Source: Pseudomonadota bacterium (lineage in GTDB: Bacteria > Pseudomonadota > Gammaproteobacteria > Burkholderiales > Burkholderiaceae_E). Taken from it: 19,088 bases of DNA. The stretch spans positions 1 through 19,088 of the forward strand of contig JAEWGX010000032.1 of assembly GCA_023388075.1 (NCBI GenBank), in the 5' to 3' direction. Under the pieces are notes generated by a model that saw only the letters and a list, made by a program, of their open reading frames with translations, was not told the DNA's origin and did not search any database. The position numbers and the translations under genes were made by a program. Shown here piece by piece: positions 1 through 7,747 of the stretch. Positions within the stretch are counted from its first letter, which is position 1; each line of letters opens with the position of its first letter.

Positions 1-258
1 CCGATCCGACGCCGCGCCGAGCGGAAACTGGAACAGCGCCTGGGTGAGCCCGTAGACGCCGAACGCGAACCCGACCATGGCGGCGTTGTCGCCTCCCGGC
101 ATGCCGGCCGCGTGCACCGCGAATACCGGCAGGATCAGGAACATGCCGAGCATGCGCGAGCCGTACAGCGAGGCCAGCCAAAGGCTGGTCCGGAACTCGC
201 CGCGGGTCATGCGCACGCCGTCGCCGCCGTCCGGCCGGTTTCTCCGATCGCTCACCAT
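1..258 (-). CDS. MFS transporter, N-terminal part (cut by window edge)
   Basis: Translating the minus strand from the ATG at 256-258 gives 86 open codons running off the window. After about 20 polar residues comes a hydrophobic first helix containing LYGSRMLGMFLILPVFAVHA, then a short loop and a second helix containing AAMVGFAFGVYGLTQALFQF, ending at LGAASDR. The G-x-x-x-D-R ending at the loop after helix 2 is the classic major facilitator superfamily signature region. The first helix resembles YajR-type MFS exporters, and a YajR-like gene divergent from uvrA is, as I recall, a common arrangement in betaproteobacteria. It would be an inner-membrane secondary transporter; the substrate cannot be inferred. 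Only the N-terminus is visible, so family membership is good but a subfamily name is not justified. Confidence 0.8.
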   Translation of the reverse strand, partial: MVSDRRNRPDGGDGVRMTRGEFRTSLWLASLYGSRMLGMFLILPVFAVHAAGMPGGDNAAMVGFAFGVYGLTQALFQFPLGAASDR

Positions 259-267
259 CGCGGGGCG

Positions 268-276
268 ATGTTAGCA
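268..276 (-). promoter_or_regulatory. possible extended -10 promoter for the MFS gene
   Basis: On the minus strand the bases read TGCTAACAT, an extended -10 (TGn followed by TAACAT), ending about 10 bases before the MFS start codon. No convincing -35 is present at the usual distance. Transcription would begin almost at the ATG, giving a very short leader. Seen by eye only. Confidence 0.3.
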
Positions 277-284
277 GTCGGCCG

Positions 285-3200
285 ATGCAGCCATGCCGGC
301 TGCCCGCGGCGATTCGGTACAATTTCGGGTTGGCCAGCAGACCCCCTCCCACGAACTTGGACTCGAACGCAGCGCCCGGCGCGGAGGCAGGCGCTCCGGC
401 GACCGATGCCGGGACAGGCACTCCGGTTCCCGGAGCGGGATTCATCCGCGTGCGTGGCGCCCGCACGCACAACCTCAAGAACGTCTCCGCCGACATCCCG
501 CGCAACCGGCTGGTGGTGATAACCGGTCTCTCGGGATCCGGCAAGTCGTCGCTCGCCTTCGACACGCTCTACGCCGAAGGCCAGCGCCGCTACGTCGAGT
601 CGCTGTCCGCCTATGCCCGCCAGTTCCTCCAGCTGATGGAGAAGCCGGACGTGGACATGATCGAGGGCCTGTCGCCGGCGATCGCGATCGAGCAGAAATC
701 CACCAGCCACAACCCGCGCTCCACCGTCGGCACGGTCACGGAGATCTACGACTACCTGCGGCTGCTCTATGCCCGCACCGGCACCCCGTACTGCCCGGAC
801 CATCCCGACCAGCCGCTGGAGTCGCAGACCGTCTCGCAGATGGTCGACACCGTGCTGGCGCTGCCCGCCGAGACGCGGCTGATGGTGCTCGCCCCGGTGG
901 TCACCGGCCGCAAGGGCGAGCATGCCGACCTGCTCGAGGACCTTCGGGCGCAGGGCTTCGTGCGGGTGCGCGTGCGCAGCGACGGGCGCGACCAGGGACA
1001 GGAGGCGGGCAGCGTCCACGAGCTCGACAGCGTGCCGCCGCTCAACAAATCCCAGAAGCACAGCATCGACGTGGTGGTGGACCGCATCAAGGTCACGCCG
1101 ACGATCCAGCAACGGCTGGCGGAGTCGTTCGAGACGGCGCTGCGCCTGGCCGACGGGCGAGCGGTGGCGGCCGAGATGGACACCGGGCGCGAGCACGTCT
1201 TCTCGAGCAAGTTCGCCTGCCCGGTGTGCAACTGGTCGCTGCGCGACCTCGAGCCGCGGCTCTTCTCGTTCAACAACCCGCTGGGCGCCTGCCCGCAGTG
1301 CGACGGCCTCGGTGTCATCCAGTTCTTCGATCCGGCGCGCATCGTTCAGTTCCCGAACCTCAGCCTCGGGTCCGGCGCGGTCCGCGGCTGGGACCGGCGC
1401 AACCAGTTCTACTACCAGATGCTCCAGAGCCTGGCGGCGCACTACGGGTTCGACCTCGACAAGCCGTTCGAGGAGCTGCCGGAGGCGGTGCGCAACGTCA
1501 TCCTCTTCGGCTCCGGCACCGAGAAGGTGCCGTTCGCCTACCTGACCGGCGCCGGCAAGCCGGTGTCGAAGCAGCACACCTTCGAGGGCGTGGTGCGCAA
1601 CTTCGAGCGCCGCTACAAGGAGACGGACTCCGCCCACATCCGCGAGGAGCTGGCCAAGTACCTCAACACCCGCACCTGCCCCACCTGCCAGGGCACGCGC
1701 CTTCGGATCGACGCGCGCCACGTGCGCGTGGGCCCGCGCGGGGCCGACAAGCCGATCTGGGAAGTGACCGGCTGGACGCTTGGCCAGGCGCGCGAGTGGT
1801 TCGCCGACCTGCGACTGGAAGGCGCGAAGGCGGCGATCGGCGAGCGCATCATTCGCGAGATCGGCAGCCGGCTCGCGTTCCTGAACAATGTCGGGCTGGA
1901 TTACCTCTCGCTCGAGCGCTCCGCCGATTCGCTCTCGGGTGGCGAATCGCAGCGCATCCGGCTCGCCTCGCAGATCGGCTCGGGCCTCACCGGCGTGATG
2001 TACGTCCTGGACGAGCCGTCCATCGGCCTGCATCAGCGCGACAACGATCGGCTGCTCGGCACGCTGATGCACCTGCGCGACCTCGGCAACTCGGTGCTGG
2101 TGGTCGAGCACGACGAGGACGCGATCCGCGCGGCCGACCACGTCATCGACCTCGGTCCGGCGGCCGGCGAGCACGGCGGCCGGATCATCGCGCAGGGCAC
2201 GCCGCAGGACATCATCGACAACGAGGAATCCCTCACCGGCCGGTACCTGGGCCGGCGCCTGCGCATCGAGATCCCGACCGACCGGGCGGGACCGGGAGAG
2301 AAGTCGCTGCGGGTACGCGGCGCCCGGGGCAACAACCTGAGGAACCTGACGGTCGAGTTTCCGCTGGGGCTCCTGATCTGCGTGACCGGCGTCTCGGGCT
2401 CGGGCAAGTCCACGCTGGTCAACGACACGCTCTACAAGGCGGTCGCCCGCCACATCTATCGCTCCCAGGCCGAGCCGGCCGAGCACGACGGCATCGACGG
2501 TCTGGAAAACCTCGACAAGGTGATCGCGGTGGACCAGAGCCCGATCGGCCGCACGCCGCGCAGCAACCCGGCCACCTACACCGGCCTCTTCACGCCGATC
2601 CGCGAGCTGTTCGCCGAGGTGCCGACCGCGCGCGAGCGCGGCTACGGGCCGGGGCGCTTCTCCTTCAACGTGAAGGGCGGACGCTGCGAGGCCTGCCAGG
2701 GCGACGGCATGATCAAGGTGGAGATGCACTTCCTGCCCGATGTCTACGTGCCCTGCGACGTCTGCGGCGGCAAGCGCTACAACCGCGAGACGCTGGAGAT
2801 CCAGTACAAGGGCCGCAACATCGCCGAGGTGCTGGAGATGACCGTGGAGACCGCGTTCGGCTTCTTCGACGCGGTTCCGATGATCGCGCGGCGGCTGCAG
2901 ACCCTGCTCGACGTGGGGCTCGGCTATATCCGCCTCGGCCAGAGCGCCACCACGCTCTCCGGCGGCGAGGCGCAGCGCGTGAAGCTCTCGCAGGAGCTGT
3001 CCAAGCGCGACACCGGCCGCACGCTCTACATCCTGGACGAGCCGACCACCGGCCTGCACTTCCACGACATCGCGCTGCTGCTCAAGGTGGTGCACGCGCT
3101 GCGCGACCACGGCAACACCGTGGTGGTGATCGAGCACAACCTGGACGTGATCAAGACCGCGGACTGGATCATCGATCTCGGGCCCGAGGGCGGGGCGGGC

Positions 3201-3368
3201 GGCGGGATGGTGGTGGCGCAGGGCACGCTGGAAACGATCTGCGCCGCGCGGGAAAGCCACACCGGCCAGCACCTTCGGCGCGTGCTCGACGCGGACGCCG
3301 CGCCCCCCCGCGCCGCGCCGCGCCGGCGCGCGACGCCGCGAGCCGATGGCAGGAGCGCGGAGCGATGA
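285..3368 (+). CDS. uvrA: UvrABC excinuclease subunit A
   Basis: UvrA is the damage-recognition ATPase of nucleotide excision repair; it dimerises, loads UvrB and acts in the cytoplasm on DNA. The 1027-residue frame carries both ABC ATPase halves: Walker A GLSGSGKSS at about residues 81-89, zinc-finger cysteines near CPVC and CPQC, signature LSGGESQR at about 550 followed by VLDEPSIGLH; then second Walker A GVSGSGKST at 702-710, a second zinc module (CEAC, CDVC) and LSGGEAQR at 891 followed by ILDEPTTGLH. The conserved N-terminal motif IRVRGARTHNLKN begins only at residue 54, so the protein is longer than the roughly 940 residues usual for the family. The start is uncertain: ATG 285 lies upstream of a plausible -10 (318-323), and in-frame TTG codons at 330 and 357 are alternatives. 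The C-terminal 25 residues are an Ala/Pro/Arg-rich tail. Its stop overlaps the next gene. Confidence 0.97.
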   Translation: MQPCRLPAAIRYNFGLASRPPPTNLDSNAAPGAEAGAPATDAGTGTPVPGAGFIRVRGARTHNLKNVSADIPRNRLVVITGLSGSGKSSLAFDTLYAEGQRRYVESLSAYARQFLQLMEKPDVDMIEGLSPAIAIEQKSTSHNPRSTVGTVTEIYDYLRLLYARTGTPYCPDHPDQPLESQTVSQMVDTVLALPAETRLMVLAPVVTGRKGEHADLLEDLRAQGFVRVRVRSDGRDQGQEAGSVHELDSVPPLNKSQKHSIDVVVDRIKVTPTIQQRLAESFETALRLADGRAVAAEMDTGREHVFSSKFACPVCNWSLRDLEPRLFSFNNPLGACPQCDGLGVIQFFDPARIVQFPNLSLGSGAVRGWDRRNQFYYQMLQSLAAHYGFDLDKPFEELPEAVRNVILFGSGTEKVPFAYLTGAGKPVSKQHTFEGVVRNFERRYKETDSAHIREELAKYLNTRTCPTCQGTRLRIDARHVRVGPRGADKPIWEVTGWTLGQAREWFADLRLEGAKAAIGERIIREIGSRLAFLNNVGLDYLSLERSADSLSGGESQRIRLASQIGSGLTGVMYVLDEPSIGLHQRDNDRLLGTLMHLRDLGNSVLVVEHDEDAIRAADHVIDLGPAAGEHGGRIIAQGTPQDIIDNEESLTGRYLGRRLRIEIPTDRAGPGEKSLRVRGARGNNLRNLTVEFPLGLLICVTGVSGSGKSTLVNDTLYKAVARHIYRSQAEPAEHDGIDGLENLDKVIAVDQSPIGRTPRSNPATYTGLFTPIRELFAEVPTARERGYGPGRFSFNVKGGRCEACQGDGMIKVEMHFLPDVYVPCDVCGGKRYNRETLEIQYKGRNIAEVLEMTVETAFGFFDAVPMIARRLQTLLDVGLGYIRLGQSATTLSGGEAQRVKLSQELSKRDTGRTLYILDEPTTGLHFHDIALLLKVVHALRDHGNTVVVIEHNLDVIKTADWIIDLGPEGGAGGGMVVAQGTLETICAARESHTGQHLRRVLDADAAPPRAAPRRRATPRADGRSAER
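318..323 (+). promoter_or_regulatory. possible -10 element for uvrA
   Basis: TACAAT stands out in a GC-rich stretch; no clear -35 is visible at 16-18 bases and I see no CTGT-N8-ACAG LexA box nearby. If real, transcription would start near base 330, which coincides with an in-frame TTG of uvrA and would exclude the ATG at 285. Confidence 0.3.
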
Positions 3369-3829
3369 GCCTGGAGTCCGTCCGCGCCTTCTTCGCGGAG
3401 AAGGCACCCGACATCGAAGTGATCGAGCTGCCGGTCGCCACCGCCACCGTGGCGCTTGCCGCCGAGGCGCACGGCGTCGAGCCGGGCCGCATCGCCAAGA
3501 CCCTGTCGCTGCGCGCCGGCGGTCGGAGCCTGCTTGTCGTCGCGAGCGGCGACGCGCGGCTGGACAACCGCAAGCTGAAGGCGGTCTTCGGCGGCAAGGC
3601 GAAGATGCTCGGACCCGACGAGGTGCTCGCGCTCACCGGCCATCCGGTCGGCGGCGTCTGCCCTTTCGGCCTGGCGACTCCGCTGCCGGTCTACTGCGAC
3701 ATCGGCCTGCGCGCCTACGACGAGGTGCTGCCGGCCGCAGGCGGGCTGCACACCGCCGTGCGCATCGCGCCGGAGCGGCTGGCTGAGCTGGTCGCGGCCA
3801 CCTGGGTGGACGTCTGCCAGCGCGCCTGA
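3365..3829 (+). CDS. YbaK/EbsC-family aminoacyl-tRNA deacylase
   Basis: The 154-residue product fits the YbaK/ProX-type editing domain that hydrolyses mischarged tRNA (for example Cys-tRNAPro or Ala-tRNAPro) in trans. Visible family marks are the region RIAKTLSLR with the conserved Lys at residue 45, LDNRKLKAVFG around 66-75, and the glycine-rich GGVCPFGL loop at 96-103 that lines the substrate pocket. The ATG at 3365 is chosen because it overlaps the uvrA stop as ATGA and is preceded by GGAGCGGAG, a good ribosome-binding sequence. Length matches the family (150-170 residues). Translational coupling to uvrA is implied by the overlap. Which mischarged tRNA it edits cannot be told from sequence alone. 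Confidence 0.9.
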   Translation: MSLESVRAFFAEKAPDIEVIELPVATATVALAAEAHGVEPGRIAKTLSLRAGGRSLLVVASGDARLDNRKLKAVFGGKAKMLGPDEVLALTGHPVGGVCPFGLATPLPVYCDIGLRAYDEVLPAAGGLHTAVRIAPERLAELVAATWVDVCQRA

Positions 3830-3909
3830 GCGACGGCCTTCACGGGGAGCAGTCAAGCTGCCCGGCATCGCACCAGTACGGATCCGGCGCCGACGATCGG
3901 CAAGATGTG

Positions 3910-3915
3910 TAAAGT
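3910..3915 (+). promoter_or_regulatory. possible -10 element for eutBC
   Basis: TAAAGT sits in the 92-base gap between the deacylase and eutB, six bases before the eutB ATG. A start point seven bases downstream would fall on the ATG itself, implying a leaderless or nearly leaderless message; no strong Shine-Dalgarno is visible before this ATG. No -35 is evident, so this is a weak call. The gap is too short for a cobalamin riboswitch. Confidence 0.25.
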
Positions 3916-3921
3916 GACGCC

Positions 3922-5328
3922 ATGGCACCTGCGACGCCATCGCGCTACCGGCACACGATCGACAGCCACACCTGGTCCTTCCGCGACCTGAAGGACCTGA
4001 TGGCGAAGGCGACGCCGCTGCGTTCGGGCGACGTGCTCGCCGGCGTCGCGGCCGGCTCCGCCGTGGAGCGGATGGCGGCAAGGATATGCCTCGCGGATGT
4101 GCCGTTGCGCCGCTTCCTCGACGAGGCGCTGGTGCCGTACGAGGACGACGAGGTCACGCGGCTTGCGATCGACGGCCATGATGCCGCCGCCTTCGGGCCG
4201 GTCTCGGGCCTCACGGTGGGCGACTTCCGGGACTGGCTGCTGTCCGACGCAGCCGACGAAGCGACGCTGGCGGCGCTGCGCGCCGGCATCACGCCGGAGA
4301 TGGCCGCCGCGGCAAGCAAGCTGATGCGCAACCAGGACCTGATCCTCGTCGCGAGGAAGTGCCGGGTGGTCACCCGCTTTCGCGATACGATCGGCCTGCC
4401 GGGCCGGCTTGCGGTGCGGTTGCAGCCGAACCATCCGACCGACGACCTGCGCGGAATCGCCGCTTCCGTCGCGGACGGTCTGCTGTACGGCGCCGGCGAT
4501 GCGGTGATCGGCGTCAATCCCGCAAGCGACAGCCTGCCCGTGCTCGGCAACCTGGTCCGGATGCTCGACGACGTGATCACGCGGCTGGAGGCGCCGACCC
4601 AATCCTGCGTGCTGACCCACGTCACCAACACGCTGCAGATGATCGAGGACGGGCTGCCGGTGGACCTGGTGTTCCAGTCGGTCGCCGGCACCGAGCGCGC
4701 CAACGCGGGGTTCGGCGTGACGCTTGCCCTGCTCGCCGAGGCCCGTGACGCCGCGCTCTCGCTCGGCCGCGGCACCCTGGGCGACAACGTGATGTACTTC
4801 GAGACCGGCCAGGGCAGCGCCCTTTCGGCAGACGCCCACCACGGCGTCGACCAGCAGACCTGCGAGGCGCGCGCCTACGGGGTGGCCCGCGCATTCCAGC
4901 CGCTGCTCACCAACACGGTGGTCGGCTTCATCGGCCCGGAGTATCTCTACGACGGAAAGCAGATCATCCGCGCGGGCCTCGAGGATCACTTCTGCGGCAA
5001 GCTGCTTGGCGTCCCGCTCGGCTGCGACGTGTGCTACACCAACCACGCCGAGGCAGACTCCGACGACATGGACACGCTGCTCACGCTGCTGGGCACGGCG
5101 GGACTCACCTTCATGATGGGCGTGCCGGGCGCGGACGACATCATGCTCAACTACCAGAGCACGTCGTTCCACGACGCCCTGTATTTGCGCCGGGTGCTCG
5201 GGCTCGGGCGCGCGCCGGAGTTCGACCAGTGGCTGGAACGCATGCAGATCGCCGACGCTGCCGGCAACCTGCTGCCGATCACGAAGGACCACCCGGCGCT
5301 CGCCGCGATGCGGCGCCTGGCACCGTGA
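3922..5328 (+). CDS. eutB: ethanolamine ammonia-lyase, large (heavy) subunit
   Basis: EutB carries the active site of adenosylcobalamin-dependent ethanolamine ammonia-lyase, which converts ethanolamine to acetaldehyde and ammonia. The 468-residue product is full length (E. coli about 453) and highly conserved throughout. Residues matching known substrate-site positions of the enterobacterial enzyme are present at a near-constant offset: R166 and Q168 in RLQPN, N199 in VNPAS, E294 in YFETGQGS and D369 in GCDVCYTNH. The ATG at 3922 begins about 15 residues ahead of the conserved start; no better start is evident. The gene overlaps eutC by four bases, so the subunits are translationally coupled. 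No eutA, eutH or shell-protein gene lies in the window, so this looks like the compact non-microcompartment type, supplying nitrogen and acetaldehyde in the cytosol. Confidence 0.98.
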   Translation: MAPATPSRYRHTIDSHTWSFRDLKDLMAKATPLRSGDVLAGVAAGSAVERMAARICLADVPLRRFLDEALVPYEDDEVTRLAIDGHDAAAFGPVSGLTVGDFRDWLLSDAADEATLAALRAGITPEMAAAASKLMRNQDLILVARKCRVVTRFRDTIGLPGRLAVRLQPNHPTDDLRGIAASVADGLLYGAGDAVIGVNPASDSLPVLGNLVRMLDDVITRLEAPTQSCVLTHVTNTLQMIEDGLPVDLVFQSVAGTERANAGFGVTLALLAEARDAALSLGRGTLGDNVMYFETGQGSALSADAHHGVDQQTCEARAYGVARAFQPLLTNTVVGFIGPEYLYDGKQIIRAGLEDHFCGKLLGVPLGCDVCYTNHAEADSDDMDTLLTLLGTAGLTFMMGVPGADDIMLNYQSTSFHDALYLRRVLGLGRAPEFDQWLERMQIADAAGNLLPITKDHPALAAMRRLAP

Positions 5329-6155
5329 GCACCCCCGAGCGCGCGCCCGACGGCGGCACCCGCGAACGCCCGGGCCCGCACGCCGATCCGTGGTCGGACC
5401 TGCGCGCGCACACCTCGGCACGCATCGCGCGGGGCCGTACCGGGGTCAGCCTGCCGACCGACGAGCTGCTGCGCTTCGGCCTCGCGCACGCACGGGCCCG
5501 GGATGCGGTTCAGCGCGAGATGGACACGGCGGCGCTGGCCGATGGGTTGAACGCGCTCGGCCTGCGGACACTGGTGGTCCGGAGCGCCGCGCCCGACCGC
5601 ACCCGCTTCCTGCTGCGCCCGGATCTCGGCCGGCAGCTCTCGCATGCCGACCGGACGCTGCTTGCCGAACGCGACACGGCGGCGCCGCAGCGGCCCGACG
5701 ACGCAGTCGGCCGCGGCTGCGACCTGCTGCTCGTCATCGGCGACGGACTGAGCGCGCCGGCCATCGCCCGCAACGCGCTGCCGATGGTCGGTGCGCTGCT
5801 TCGGTTGGCACCGGCCGACTGGCGCATCGGCCCGGCAGTGATCGCGACGCAGGCGCGGGTCGCGCTGGGCGACGAGCTCGGCGCGCTGCTCGAGGCGCGA
5901 CTGGTCGCGATCCTGATCGGCGAGCGCCCCGGTCTCAGCGCCCCGGACAGCCTCGGCATCTATCTCACCTGGGAACCGCGACCCGGCCGCAGCGATGCGC
6001 AGCGCAACTGCATCTCCAACATCCGGCCCGAGGGCCTCGGCTACGAGGCCGCCGCCCGGCGTCTGTGGTGGCTCTGCCGGGCAGCGTCGGAGCTGCAGGC
6101 GACCGGCGTGACGCTCAAGGACCGCAGCGACGAACCGCTGCTCGGGCACGGATAG
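5325..6155 (+). CDS. eutC: ethanolamine ammonia-lyase, small (light) subunit
   Basis: EutC partners EutB and contributes to binding of the adenosylcobalamin cofactor. The 276-residue product (E. coli about 295) shows family segments DELLRFGLAHARARDAV near the N-terminus, CDLLLVIGDGLSA in the middle, VAILIGERPGLSAPDSLGIYLTW near residue 200 and NCISNIRPEGLGYEAA toward the end. The start is GTG at 5325, whose bases overlap the eutB stop as GTGA; no other start lies suitably close. The first 25 residues are Pro/Gly/Arg-rich and poorly conserved. The open frame extends further upstream inside eutB, but that extension is a shadow of eutB. It ends 19 bases before the convergent hutH stop; no clear terminator hairpin with a T-run is visible between them. 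Confidence 0.97.
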   Translation: MSTPERAPDGGTRERPGPHADPWSDLRAHTSARIARGRTGVSLPTDELLRFGLAHARARDAVQREMDTAALADGLNALGLRTLVVRSAAPDRTRFLLRPDLGRQLSHADRTLLAERDTAAPQRPDDAVGRGCDLLLVIGDGLSAPAIARNALPMVGALLRLAPADWRIGPAVIATQARVALGDELGALLEARLVAILIGERPGLSAPDSLGIYLTWEPRPGRSDAQRNCISNIRPEGLGYEAAARRLWWLCRAASELQATGVTLKDRSDEPLLGHG

Positions 6156-6174
6156 GTCGCCGCCCGACCGCCGA

Positions 6175-7707
6175 TCAGTCGCCGAGGCCGGGCAACGCGA
6201 TGCCGCAGGCGGATACGACCGCCCCGCTGCGCACCAGCCCGATGGCCGCGGCGATCTCGGGTTGCAGCAGCCGGTCATCCTCCAGGTGCGCCACCTGCGC
6301 GCGCACCAGCTCGCGCACCGACTCGAGCGGGGCGCTGGAGGCGAGCGGCGCGTGGAAATCGCAGCCCTGCGCCGCGCACAGGAGCTCGATGCCCACCACT
6401 GCCATCGCGTTCTCCACCATCGGGAGGAGCCGACGCGCGCCGTGGGCGGCCATGGAGACGTGGTCCTCCTGGTTGGCGGAGGTCGGGATGGAATCCACGC
6501 TCGCCGGCATCGCGCGCTGCTTGTTCTCCGACACCAGCGCGGCCGCGGTGACCTGTGGAATCATGAAGCCGGAGTTGAGCCCCGGCCGCGGCGTGAGGAA
6601 GGCAGGCAGGCCGGAGAGCGCGGGATCCACCAGCATGGCGACCCGGCGCTCGGCGAGCGATCCGATCTCGCAGAGCGCGAGCGCGATGCCATCGGCGGCG
6701 AACGCTACCGGCTCGGCATGGAAATTCCCGCCGGAGAGCGCCTCGTCGGGGGCGGCGAAGATCAGCGGATTGTCCGAGACGGCGTCGGCCTCGGTCACCA
6801 GCACGCCTGCGGCCTGGCGAAGCAGGTCGAGGCACGCGCCCATCACCTGTGGCTGGCAGCGCAGGCAGTACGGATCCTGCACGCGCTCGTCGCCCGTTCG
6901 ATGCGACGCCCGGATGGGGCTGCCGGCGAGCAGCGCGCGCAACGCCGCGGCGGCCTCGATCTGCCCGCGGTGCCGCCGCAGCGCGTGGATGCGCGGATCG
7001 AAGGGGGTATCCGAGCCCCGGGCCGCATCGGTCGCGAGCGCGCCGGTGACCAGGGCGGAGCGGAACAGGACTTCGGTCTCGAAGAGCGCGGCCAGCGCGT
7101 TGGCAGTGGAGAACTGCGTGCCGTTGAGCAGCGCGAGACCCTCCTTGGGCCCGAGCTCGACCGGGGCCAGACCGGCCTGCGCCAACGCGTCGCGGGCCGG
7201 CATCCGACGTCCCCGCACGAAAGCCTCGCCCACGCCGATCATGGTGCCGGCCAGGTGGGCGAGCGGAGCAAGGTCTCCGGACGCACCGACCGATCCCTGC
7301 GACGGCACGACCGGGATGACATCGGCATCGATCATCGACTGCAGCAGGGCAAGCGTCGCGGGGCGGATGCCGGAAGCGCCCTGGGCGAGGCTAGCGAGCT
7401 TGAGCACCAGCATGAGCCGCGCGATCGACGGCGCGATCGGCTCGCCCACGCCGGCACAGTGGGACAGCACGATGTTTCGCTGCAGTAGGCCGAGGTCGGC
7501 GGCACCGACACGCACGCTCGCGAGCTTGCCGAATCCCGTGTTCACCCCATAGACAGGCGCGCCGCTCGCGACGATGCGATCGACCGCCTCGGCCGACGCG
7601 CGCACCCGGGACATGCAGTCGGGGGCGAGCCGCACGCCCGCGCCTGCATAGATGGCCAGCCAGTCGGCGAAGGGCGTCACGCCGGGCTGGAGGAGGATGG
7701 TGGTCAT
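6175..7707 (-). CDS. hutH: histidine ammonia-lyase
   Basis: HutH deaminates L-histidine to urocanate and ammonia using a 4-methylideneimidazole-5-one (MIO) group formed from Ala-Ser-Gly. The 510-residue product has A142-S143-G144 within GSVGASGDLAPLAH, and its numbering coincides with Pseudomonas putida HutH at Y53 (PVYGVNTGFG), H83 (LSHCAGVGEP), N195 (LLNGTQ), Y280 and R283 (QDPYCLRCQPQ) and E414 (PTSANQEDHVSM). The Ser-His pair at 82-83 is the histidine-type selectivity pair, as opposed to His-Leu in tyrosine lyases or Phe-Leu in phenylalanine lyases. A strong ribosome-binding site, AGGAGGGG, precedes the ATG. It is the last gene of a minus-strand run downstream of an acyltransferase. No hutU, hutI, hutG or hutC gene is visible, which is unusual for a histidine-utilisation gene. 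Confidence 0.95.
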   Translation of the reverse strand: MTTILLQPGVTPFADWLAIYAGAGVRLAPDCMSRVRASAEAVDRIVASGAPVYGVNTGFGKLASVRVGAADLGLLQRNIVLSHCAGVGEPIAPSIARLMLVLKLASLAQGASGIRPATLALLQSMIDADVIPVVPSQGSVGASGDLAPLAHLAGTMIGVGEAFVRGRRMPARDALAQAGLAPVELGPKEGLALLNGTQFSTANALAALFETEVLFRSALVTGALATDAARGSDTPFDPRIHALRRHRGQIEAAAALRALLAGSPIRASHRTGDERVQDPYCLRCQPQVMGACLDLLRQAAGVLVTEADAVSDNPLIFAAPDEALSGGNFHAEPVAFAADGIALALCEIGSLAERRVAMLVDPALSGLPAFLTPRPGLNSGFMIPQVTAAALVSENKQRAMPASVDSIPTSANQEDHVSMAAHGARRLLPMVENAMAVVGIELLCAAQGCDFHAPLASSAPLESVRELVRAQVAHLEDDRLLQPEIAAAIGLVRSGAVVSACGIALPGLGD

Positions 7708-7747
7708 GCACTCCCCTCCTGGACGGTCCGGGCCTGGTGCGGGCCGG

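Noticed and set aside
293..3364. Long plus-strand frame overlapping uvrA and continuing into the deacylase
   Set aside because: Only the part from 3365 has recognisable protein sequence; the upstream part is an Arg/Pro/Gly-rich shadow of uvrA.
252..3407. A 1051-codon open frame antisense to uvrA
   Set aside because: The composition is Arg/Ala/Val/His-rich without domain motifs and it mirrors uvrA codon positions; long antisense frames are expected in DNA this GC-rich.
3830..3921. Cobalamin riboswitch upstream of eutB
   Set aside because: The gap is only 92 bases, far shorter than a cobalamin riboswitch, and I see no B12-box-like sequence.
6175..7707. Tyrosine or phenylalanine ammonia-lyase instead of histidine ammonia-lyase
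   Set aside because: The selectivity pair is Ser82-His83 and all checked residues coincide with Pseudomonas HutH numbering.
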